20,627 nt of DNA from Porphyromonadaceae bacterium (GTDB lineage Bacteria; Bacteroidota; Bacteroidia; Bacteroidales; Tannerellaceae), in the NCBI GenBank assembly GCA_003517945.1, contig DOZP01000097.1:12807-33433 (forward strand). Direction: 5' to 3'. The translations under genes were made by a program, and so were the position numbers. The notes under the pieces are model-generated. The model saw only the letters and a list, made by a program, of their open reading frames with translations, was not told the DNA's origin and did not search any database. The first letter of the stretch is position 1; every line of letters starts with the position of its first letter. This document shows, in pieces, positions 14,392-20,627 of the stretch.

Positions 14392-14982
14392 ATGACAAAT
14401 GAGGATATGAAAAAAAATCAAACATCCATACCGGGGGCTCCGCCGCCTCCGGTACCACCACCTCCCCCTCCGCCACCGCCTCCCCCTCCGCCGGTGAGCT
14501 CTACCAACACAGGCATGTATGCGCGGAAAAAAACGTCCGGTGTCAACAACGACATACCTGTGGCGTTTTACTTTGAGGTTGAAATAACAGGTTGTGGAAA
14601 AATACCTTTCAAGGAAATTTCCGGTTTGACTTCGGAAATGGAATTAGAAACCGTTCGCGAGGGGGGAAACAATGATTTTGAATATAAATTGCCGAAGCAG
14701 GTTAAACATAGCAATCTTGTGATGAAAGGCGCCTTGAACATTGTAAACGTGAATTTTGTTACCTGGATATCAAATACGTTATACAGTAGCCTTGCAAAAA
14801 CGGTGAACATGAGGGATATTACAATTTCGCTTTTGGACAAAGAAGGTGCCCCTATCTATACATGGGTATGTACAAAAGCCTACCCCGTCAAGTGGGAAGC
14901 AGAAGCATTAGATGCCGAAAAAAACAGCGTCTTAATTGAATCCGTGGAATTTGCATACAAAATATTAAAAAGATTAGCATGA
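14392..14982 (+). CDS. second tube protein with proline-rich N-terminal extension (Pvc5/Afp5-like)
   Basis: The 196-residue protein has a gp19-like core from about residue 52: PVAFYFEVEITG, PFKEISGLTSEMELETVREG, KLPKQVKHSNLVMKGAL, and SVLIESVEFAYKILKRLA at the end. In known eCIS the second tube protein links tube and baseplate and is used in small numbers. The first 50 residues are unusual: four prolines at 17-20, a valine, then 13 consecutive prolines (22-34). The proline codons are mixed (CCG, CCT, CCC, CCA), so the tract is unlikely to be a simple slippage product, and the frame is intact. Such a run should need EF-P for translation and would form a stiff helix. The start is the ATG at 14392; an alternative at 14407 would keep the tract. 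The next gene overlaps by four bases. Confidence 0.92.
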   Translation: MTNEDMKKNQTSIPGAPPPPVPPPPPPPPPPPPPVSSTNTGMYARKKTSGVNNDIPVAFYFEVEITGCGKIPFKEISGLTSEMELETVREGGNNDFEYKLPKQVKHSNLVMKGALNIVNVNFVTWISNTLYSSLAKTVNMRDITISLLDKEGAPIYTWVCTKAYPVKWEAEALDAEKNSVLIESVEFAYKILKRLA

Positions 14983-15143
14983 CGGTAATCATAAAAGAAA
15001 TACACGTAAAAACGACAGTAGAAAAAAGAGCGCAGGAGGCCGGATTATCGAAAGAAACGATTGCGGCCTTAAAACACAGCATCTTAAGGGAATTTTCGGA
15101 TGCCGAACGAAAGAACAGGAATAAAAACAGAAAAGACAGATAG
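14979..15143 (+). CDS. 54-residue DUF5908-like small eCIS protein
   Basis: This short gene starts at an ATGA overlap with the tube-2 stop and ends TAG at 15141-15143, two bases before the next gene. The protein opens MTVIIKEIHVKTTVEKRAQE and ends in a highly basic tail (RKNRNKNRKDR). The opening resembles the DUF5908 family (about 55 residues, start pattern M-x-V-x-I-x-E-x-x-I/V), which recurs at this position in Bacteroidota eCIS loci; Pvc6/Afp6 is the similar-sized PVC gene. Function is unknown: a small assembly or baseplate factor is plausible. Overlap on both sides supports it as real despite its size. Confidence 0.8.
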   Translation: MTVIIKEIHVKTTVEKRAQEAGLSKETIAALKHSILREFSDAERKNRNKNRKDR

Positions 15144-15145
15144 AT

Positions 15146-15799
15146 ATGGACGGCTCATTATCCAAAATGACAATTCTTTGCCTGGACGATCCGGATAATA
15201 AATTCGAACTGTTGATTAATCCCGATTCGCTCAAATTCACTCGCAAAGTAGAATATACGATAGACAAAGTAGTCGGCACATCGGCAAATGTAAACCGCTT
15301 CCATAAACATGCCCCTTCCAATCTGAGTTTCAATTTTGTGCTGGATGGTACGGGCGTCGCCTATGAAAAAACAGAAAGTGTCGAAGATACAATCGAAAAA
15401 CTGGAAAAGGTTATTTACAAATATGTCGGAGACATCCATCAACCGAACACGCTGAAAGTAAGCTGGGGTAATTTCTCTTTCAATTGCAGGATGGAATCGT
15501 TAAACTACGAATATACCCTGTTTGCTCCGAACGGAGAACCGCTCAGGGTGAAAGTCTCTGTTTCTTTTGTAAATTATATCTCCCGGAAAGAAGAACAGGC
15601 AAAAGCGAATGCGCAATCTCCGGATTTATCTCATGTAATATTACTGAAAGCCGGTGAAAGTATCCCCTACTGGTGTCATATCATATACGGAGACGCTTCG
15701 TATTGCACGGATATTGCCCGCTACAACGGGTTGAGTAATTTCAGAAATGTTAAACCGGGAAACCGCTTATTATTCCCGCCAATTGTAAGAAATGACTGA
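15146..15799 (+). CDS. eCIS tube/baseplate connector with LysM-like C-terminus (Pvc7-like)
   Basis: The 217-residue protein matches the contractile-injection tube-protein family (Pvc7/Afp7). The core has FELLINPDSLKFTRKVEYTI (residues 20-39), a central NLSFNFVLDGTG and TLKVSWGNFSFNCRMESLNY, then YTLFAPNGEPLRVKVSVSF. Residues about 168-214 (VILLKAGESIPYWCHIIYGD through RLLFPP) look like a LysM-type module, as in T4 gp53-like baseplate parts. In solved eCIS structures the Pvc7 homologue sits at the junction of tube, spike and baseplate. It begins two bases after the DUF5908-like stop and overlaps the spike gene by eight bases. The LysM fold here is thought to be structural and need not bind peptidoglycan. 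Confidence 0.9.
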   Translation: MDGSLSKMTILCLDDPDNKFELLINPDSLKFTRKVEYTIDKVVGTSANVNRFHKHAPSNLSFNFVLDGTGVAYEKTESVEDTIEKLEKVIYKYVGDIHQPNTLKVSWGNFSFNCRMESLNYEYTLFAPNGEPLRVKVSVSFVNYISRKEEQAKANAQSPDLSHVILLKAGESIPYWCHIIYGDASYCTDIARYNGLSNFRNVKPGNRLLFPPIVRND

Positions 15800-17585
15800 T
15801 ACGCCTCATAAAAGTTCGGACGGTACGGTCCGCACCACCATCTATACGGATGGAAATCCGGTAAGCACAACATTATTCGGACTGATCTCGTTGCATATAC
15901 ACAAAGAAGTAAACCGGATCGGCAGAGCCACGCTCGTATTCGACGCGGGAAATATGCCGGAACAAGAAATACCTGAAAGTGATGACGACAGCTTTTCGCC
16001 CGGAAAAAAGATTCTGATCAACGCAGGTTATAATGAAGATGAGAGTCCGGTATTCGAAGGAATCGTTACAAGCCATTATGTAGTGATTGAGGAAAACAAC
16101 GAATCGTATCTCCGGATAGAATGTTGCGATTATGCATATCCTGCCACACAAGTCAGGAAAAACAGGATTTTTGAGAAGAAAAAAGATCATGAAGCGATCG
16201 AGGCGATAATCAATGAATATTCCGATCTGACGCCATCGGTCGATACGACATCCGCTGAACATAATGAACTGGTACAGTATTACTGTACGGATTGGGATTT
16301 TATAATATCGCGCGCCGAGGCGAACGGATTGATCATAACGACGGAAGGAAAAGACATAAAGATAAAGAAACCGGACGTAAGCGCATCCGCTAAACTGAAA
16401 GTCACATACGGCTTTGATCTGATCTCTTTTAAAGGAGAACTGATAGCCGACGAACAATCCGACGGCATAAAAGCAACGGCCTGGGATATGTCTAAACAGG
16501 AAATCATATCGGTCGAAGGCGCCCAACCTTCGCTGAATGAACAAGGCACAGATGCGACCGGCGATCTGGCCAAAGCGCTCGGAAGCAACAAACAAGTATG
16601 CCAGACTGAACTATGCGCCGGTAATGACGCCCTGCAGGCATGGGCCGACGCGCAACTACAGCGGGCCGGACTTTCACGTATACAGGGATATTGCAAATTT
16701 ACGGGAAACTCTACAGTCCTGCCCGGCGATATACTGGAACTGGACGGACTGGGAAAACGGTTTAACGGAAATGCATTCGTCGGCCGGATAGAACATGAAA
16801 TAAAGGAAGGCAACTGGTTTACGACAGCCGGATTAGGTATACCCAATACGATTATCACGGAAAAACAAGACGTCATGGCTCCTTCCGCATCCGGACTGTT
16901 GCCGGGGATACAAGGCCTGCACATCGGGAAAGTGGTAAAAATCGACAGTGATCCGACCAACGAATATAAAATACAGGTAGCAATCCCGATCCTGAACAGT
17001 GACAGCAATACCGTTTGGGCGCGACTGGGTAATTTCTGGGCAAGCAATTCCTACGGAGCCTTTTTTATTCCCGACGCAGGCGACGAAGTTATCCTGGGTT
17101 TTTTCAACGAAGACCCCCGTCATGCCGTCATATTAGGCAGCGTATACAGCAGTAAACAAACCCCTCCTTACGAACCGGAAAAAGAAAATGACATCAGGGC
17201 GATTTATACAAAATCCGGAATGAAATTAGAATTCCGGGAAAAAGATAAAATAATAACGATTGATACGCCGGAAAAAAACCGGCTCGTAATCAGCGACAAA
17301 GATAAAAGCATTACATTAGAAGACCAGAACAAAAATAAAATTGAGATGAGCTCCGGCGGTATCCTGATTGATTCGGCAAAAGAAATTACGCTGAAGGCTA
17401 AGACCAATATCGTAATAGACGCCGGCGCCGGAATAAAACAAAGCGCCAAAGCCAATATCGAAATGAAAGGAGTTAATATTGAGGCCAATGCAAATGCCGC
17501 TCTTACCGTAAAAGGAAATGCAAAAGCGGAAATATCCGCAGCAGGCCAGACAGTTGTAAAGGGAGCAATGGTGATGATAAATTAG
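15792..17585 (+). CDS. VgrG/gp5-gp27-like spike protein (Pvc8/Afp8-like)
   Basis: This 597-residue protein should trimerise as the central spike beneath the tube. The N-terminal half (1 to about 370) is gp27-like and includes LVQYYCTDWDFIISRAEANG (160-179), a mark of VgrG proteins. An OB-fold segment follows (about 374-460: LHIGKVVKIDSDP, VWARLGNFWASNSYGAFFIP, DEVILGFFNEDPRHAVILGSV). The last 120 residues are a repetitive beta-helix rich in I/V, K and A (KIEMSSGGILIDSAKEITL, KANIEMKGVNIEANANAALT). No extra C-terminal effector domain is present, so it is a plain structural spike. The start overlaps the Pvc7-like gene by eight bases. The PAAR gene follows after 18 bases and would cap the needle. 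Confidence 0.95.
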   Translation: MTDTPHKSSDGTVRTTIYTDGNPVSTTLFGLISLHIHKEVNRIGRATLVFDAGNMPEQEIPESDDDSFSPGKKILINAGYNEDESPVFEGIVTSHYVVIEENNESYLRIECCDYAYPATQVRKNRIFEKKKDHEAIEAIINEYSDLTPSVDTTSAEHNELVQYYCTDWDFIISRAEANGLIITTEGKDIKIKKPDVSASAKLKVTYGFDLISFKGELIADEQSDGIKATAWDMSKQEIISVEGAQPSLNEQGTDATGDLAKALGSNKQVCQTELCAGNDALQAWADAQLQRAGLSRIQGYCKFTGNSTVLPGDILELDGLGKRFNGNAFVGRIEHEIKEGNWFTTAGLGIPNTIITEKQDVMAPSASGLLPGIQGLHIGKVVKIDSDPTNEYKIQVAIPILNSDSNTVWARLGNFWASNSYGAFFIPDAGDEVILGFFNEDPRHAVILGSVYSSKQTPPYEPEKENDIRAIYTKSGMKLEFREKDKIITIDTPEKNRLVISDKDKSITLEDQNKNKIEMSSGGILIDSAKEITLKAKTNIVIDAGAGIKQSAKANIEMKGVNIEANANAALTVKGNAKAEISAAGQTVVKGAMVMIN

Positions 17586-17603
17586 AAAGAAAAACTTGAA
17601 ATT

Positions 17604-17906
17604 ATGCCGTTAGCAGCAAGAATTACAGACATGCATACCTGTCCGATGCAGACACCCGCAGTTCCTTCACCCATACCACACGTGGGCGGACCCGTCATCG
17701 GCCCGGGAGTTCCTACCGTATTAATCGGAAAACTTCCGGCCGCAGTTGTCGGCGATCTGTGTGTGTGCGTAGGCCCTCCGGATTCGATCGTGAAGGGATC
17801 GGCCACCGTCATGATCGGAGGAAAGCCGGCAGCCCGTATGGGCGACACATGCGCGCATGGAGGAAGTATCGTTATAGGTTGTCCGACGGTACTGATAGGA
17901 GGTTAG
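17604..17906 (+). CDS. PAAR-domain spike tip (Pvc10/Afp10-like)
   Basis: The 100-residue protein is almost entirely a PAAR fold. It opens MPLAARITDMHTCPMQ, followed by a proline/glycine-rich loop (PAVPSPIPHVGGPVIGPG), then the repeated glycine-hairpin pattern TVLIGKLPAAVVGDLCVCV, ATVMIGGKPAARMGDTCAHGG and TVLIGG. Histidine and cysteine residues (H11, C13, C53, C55, C83, H85) are the usual metal ligands of the sharpened cone. No extension domain is present, so it carries no effector. It sits directly before gp25, whereas PVC loci place gp25 first; this order is one difference from the Photorhabdus type. Confidence 0.95.
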   Translation: MPLAARITDMHTCPMQTPAVPSPIPHVGGPVIGPGVPTVLIGKLPAAVVGDLCVCVGPPDSIVKGSATVMIGGKPAARMGDTCAHGGSIVIGCPTVLIGG

Positions 17907-17909
17907 AAT

Positions 17910-18317
17910 ATGGAACATGATAAGTCATTTTTAGGTACGGGATGGGCCTTTCCTCCCCATTTCACAAAAGAAAACGGAGTGGAAATGGTCAGCCGGGAAG
18001 AAGATATCAGGCAAAGCCTCTTTATCCTCCTCTCCACTACTCCCGGCGAAAGGATATTCCGCTTCGATTACGGATGTAACATACGCCGGTGGGTATTCGA
18101 AGATATGACTTTATCAAATGAAACGCTTATCATTGACTGCATATCGGATGCCGTATTGTACTACGAACCGAGAATCGATGTAGAACGTATATGGTTGGAT
18201 ACTGGCGACATGCAGGAAGGAATACTCCGGATCAGTATGGATTACCGGATAAGGGAAACAAACAGCCGGAGCAATATGGTTTATCCTTATTATTTTATGG
18301 AGGGAACAAATCTATGA
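17910..18317 (+). CDS. gp25-like baseplate wedge protein (Pvc9/Afp9-like)
   Basis: The 135-residue protein has the GPW/gp25 pattern: FLGTGWAFPPHF near the start, ENGVEMVSREEDIRQSLFIL, STTPGERIFRFDYGCNIRRWVF and a late YYEPRIDVERIWL. gp25 anchors the first sheath ring to the baseplate and triggers contraction. The EPR triplet (in YYEPRI) is the conserved core motif of the family. It starts 3 bases after the PAAR stop and overlaps the next gene by four bases. No unusual features are seen; length fits the family. Confidence 0.95.
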   Translation: MEHDKSFLGTGWAFPPHFTKENGVEMVSREEDIRQSLFILLSTTPGERIFRFDYGCNIRRWVFEDMTLSNETLIIDCISDAVLYYEPRIDVERIWLDTGDMQEGILRISMDYRIRETNSRSNMVYPYYFMEGTNL

Positions 18318-20627
18318 CAGACGGATTAAGCCAGGAAGACAGACAGCAACGGGCCGGTTCGGTAAAACCGTTCCGCGTCGTCGACGATGACCCGGCGTCA
18401 CTACTGAAGCAGGCCGGAATAATTGCCGGATTCATACGTTTTTACAATCCGGAAGGTAAATACGACGGATATTTCGACGAAGTCCTCCGGTTAGCCGGCG
18501 AACCGGGATTTCAGGAATTACTGAAACGGTACGGAACGCCGGATCAACCTGAAACGCCGGGGAAAATCCGGGAAGATAAGCTCCGGATGCTGCCCGACGG
18601 AAATATGGAACCGTCAAAAGCCCTGTTAATAACGTTTATCCGCCAACTATGCAACAGAACCCATGAATTTAATAAAAGATGGGAAAAATACATATCATGG
18701 TACCTGAATGACGTTCTGAAAGTTACGTCCGTATCCGCATGTCCCGACAGCGCCTGGGTAACACTGACCAAAAACATCCCTAAAAACGTTCTTCTCCGAA
18801 AAGGAACCTGTTTTACGTTCGGCGAGGCGGATACCGCCCACAAGGTCATGTTTCATACAACAGATCCCATAGCGCTGACAAACGCGACTGTCGACAAAGC
18901 ATATTCTTTGTATTTCGACAAAAACCCCGGTATTTATCCGGCATCCCTGTTCAATATCCCCACTGCATTGAAAATAAACGATTTGCTCTGCGAACGCAAA
19001 ACGGAGGAATTACTCTTTGACGAACACGTGAACCCCAGCCATTCGCAGCCGGTAGGCTTGTGTATCTCATCTCCGGCCTTATTATTACGTGAAGGCAAAC
19101 GTTTCATCACGCTGGAATTCGACGCGGAGCAAAACGGGATCAGGAACAGGCAACATCACAGGAACCTGGTCAAACTCCTGCGACAGATACAGAAAGAAGC
19201 CGCGCCCGTTTCACGCAAAGACGCCAAAGAAGTTTTACTGGTAAAAGTATTCAATGATATCTTCCGTCTGGAGATAAGCACTCCCTACGGATGGACGGTC
19301 ATTGAAAAGTACGTTATCAAAGGATTTTCGGAGCCTGCACACAATCACACCCGGAAACTGGTACTGAAATTCGAACTGCAGGAAGATTTTCCGGAAACAA
19401 TCCCCTGTGATACGGAAAGACACCGGTACGAATCCTATTACCCCGCCATCAAAATACTGCTTAATCACGATGCCTGGCTATATCCGTATGCCTGGTTAAA
19501 AGAATTCCTGATGGTTAAAATAAACATACGGGTCGATGTGGAAGGGATTAACAATGTATTGTTTTATAACGAACTGGGTAAAATAGATAATTCGATGCCG
19601 TTCGCCCCTTTCGGGAATAACACGGAACAGGGAGCATGGTTTGTGATCGGGAATTATGAAATGTCGATGAAAAAATTACTTTCGGCAGATATACACATCC
19701 GCTGGCAACAGCTACCCGCAAAAGACGGAGGGTTATTTACGTATTACCGGGAATACGACGAAAAGACAGACAACTGTTCGTTTAAACTAAAAACAAGGTA
19801 TTTAGCCGATTACAAATGGAAAGAGACGGATAACCGGGAACCGTTCTTCCTTTTTTCGTCCGTCGTGAAAGATAAGAAAGGAAATCCCTGTCCGCAACAT
19901 AAATTATCAGATGAATCCGTACTGAAAGATATACGGGTTAAGGATATGAAGCCGGTATACATGACGGAAGATGACTACGACTATAACATCCGGTCTAAAT
20001 CCGGTTTCTTCAATTTTGTAATGATCGAACCGGAAATGGGGTTCGGAGAAAAAGCATACCGCCGCCTGTTCTCCGACCAGTTGATCAACAAATCCCTCCG
20101 CAAAAAAAAGAACAGTTCGATCAATCCTCCCATAACTCCCCTGGTGGAACGCATCACACTATCTTATAAAGCGACGGAAGATATTGACCTCAGGATATTC
20201 CGGAAAGAAGAACGAACCGTTGTATCGCATGTATACCCTTTCGGTATCAGGCAAATCTATCCTGCGGCTGAAAACAAACCGTTGCCATTCGTTTTTTCGC
20301 TGGATACGGATGCCAATATTCTTTTCGGGCTGAAAGAAGTTCAAGGCGATGAATTTGTAAACCTGTTCATTGACTTTTTTCCGCAGAAGAAAGAAGTGCA
20401 GTTATCACAACTTCCACGCGTCAGGTGGTACTGGGGCGATGGTTACCGGTGGAGTGTTATGCCCGACGACGCCATTCGTAAAGACACGACCCGCAACCTG
20501 CTGACCACCGGAAACATCCGGATATACGTTCCGGAAATACCATTCGAAGGCTTCCGTGACAAAAACGGAATCGTTTGGTTAAGAGCCGGTATTACGGAAA
20601 ACGAGAAAAGCATTTCCGAAGTAAACA
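18314..20627 (+). CDS. large baseplate J-like protein (Pvc11-like), 3' end outside window
   Basis: The frame opens at an ATGA overlap with the gp25 stop and stays open to the last base, about 771 residues, with the end beyond the window. I translated it throughout and found no stop. It begins MTDGLSQEDRQQRAGSVKPF, then an ILIT-like helical part with FIRQLCNRTHEFNKRWEKYI, mixed beta segments, and a late GDGYRWSVMPDDAIRKDTTRN block. Position directly after gp25 and its size fit the large gp6/baseplate-J-type wedge protein of Bacteroidota eCIS. I do not see one short diagnostic motif, so the assignment rests mainly on gene order and length. The ATPase, Pvc12-like protein and cargo genes should follow. 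Confidence 0.7.
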   Translation, partial: MTDGLSQEDRQQRAGSVKPFRVVDDDPASLLKQAGIIAGFIRFYNPEGKYDGYFDEVLRLAGEPGFQELLKRYGTPDQPETPGKIREDKLRMLPDGNMEPSKALLITFIRQLCNRTHEFNKRWEKYISWYLNDVLKVTSVSACPDSAWVTLTKNIPKNVLLRKGTCFTFGEADTAHKVMFHTTDPIALTNATVDKAYSLYFDKNPGIYPASLFNIPTALKINDLLCERKTEELLFDEHVNPSHSQPVGLCISSPALLLREGKRFITLEFDAEQNGIRNRQHHRNLVKLLRQIQKEAAPVSRKDAKEVLLVKVFNDIFRLEISTPYGWTVIEKYVIKGFSEPAHNHTRKLVLKFELQEDFPETIPCDTERHRYESYYPAIKILLNHDAWLYPYAWLKEFLMVKINIRVDVEGINNVLFYNELGKIDNSMPFAPFGNNTEQGAWFVIGNYEMSMKKLLSADIHIRWQQLPAKDGGLFTYYREYDEKTDNCSFKLKTRYLADYKWKETDNREPFFLFSSVVKDKKGNPCPQHKLSDESVLKDIRVKDMKPVYMTEDDYDYNIRSKSGFFNFVMIEPEMGFGEKAYRRLFSDQLINKSLRKKKNSSINPPITPLVERITLSYKATEDIDLRIFRKEERTVVSHVYPFGIRQIYPAAENKPLPFVFSLDTDANILFGLKEVQGDEFVNLFIDFFPQKKEVQLSQLPRVRWYWGDGYRWSVMPDDAIRKDTTRNLLTTGNIRIYVPEIPFEGFRDKNGIVWLRAGITENEKSISEVN

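Noticed and set aside
14446..14502. Proline tract as a sequencing or assembly artefact
   Set aside because: The codons are mixed rather than a simple repeat, the frame is intact on both sides, and the tube core follows directly. Long-read confirmation would still be useful.
15873..17123. Long minus-strand frames inside the spike gene (for example 15873-16595 and 16280-17047)
   Set aside because: They lie entirely within the well-supported VgrG-like gene, have no recognisable motif, are cysteine/serine-rich in the manner of antisense frames, and lack a promoter-like element.
11041..20627. Prophage or type VI secretion system
   Set aside because: No capsid, portal, terminase, holin or lysis gene and no TssJLM, TssBC pair or ClpV is seen. 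DUF4255, DUF5908-like and Pvc7-like genes point to an eCIS. The missing right side leaves some uncertainty.

Overview
The window reads as a chromosomal segment of a Bacteroidales-type bacterium (phylum Bacteroidota). The evidence is the -7 promoter element TAnnTTTG in front of several genes, AT-rich leaders without a GGAGG Shine-Dalgarno, membrane-anchored AraC regulators, a secreted GH29 fucosidase, and a contractile-injection gene set of the kind known from Bacteroidota. Species cannot be named from the sequence alone.

Left part (1-4334): the tail of a probable radical-SAM enzyme, an aquaglyceroporin, a CobW/COG0523 metallochaperone-type GTPase, then a LytS-like sensor kinase with its LytTR response regulator. 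Middle part (4335-8446): a decayed Fic-protein tail next to an exact-period 24-bp tandem repeat, two consecutive membrane-embedded AraC-family regulators, and a secreted alpha-L-fucosidase. Accessory stretch (8454-11000): a minus-strand permuted NlpC/P60-like cysteine hydrolase, a HigB/HigA-type toxin-antitoxin pair with a palindromic operator over its promoter, a truncated FRG-domain gene and short gene debris.

Right part (11041 to the end): eleven consecutive plus-strand genes form the head of an extracellular contractile injection system (eCIS; Afp/PVC/MAC relatives, in Bacteroidales called BIS). The order is DUF4255 (Pvc16-like) protein, an unknown protein, one sheath, tube 1, tube 2 with a proline-rich N-terminus, a 54-residue DUF5908-like protein, Pvc7-like tube/LysM protein, VgrG-like spike, PAAR tip, gp25 baseplate wedge, and a large baseplate-J-like protein cut by the window edge. 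Most of these genes abut or overlap by 4-8 bases, consistent with one operon driven from about 11000. The remaining baseplate genes, AAA+ ATPase, length-control protein and any cargo should lie beyond 20627.

Working model (inference): the sheath/tube set builds a contractile needle tipped by the PAAR protein and fixed to the gp25/J baseplate. Cargo is not identified here; the nearby NlpC/P60-like hydrolase is one candidate. The eCIS itself belongs to a described class. The less explained items are the 13-proline run in tube 2, the unknown second operon gene, the 24-bp repeat and the mRNA hairpin between the two tube genes.
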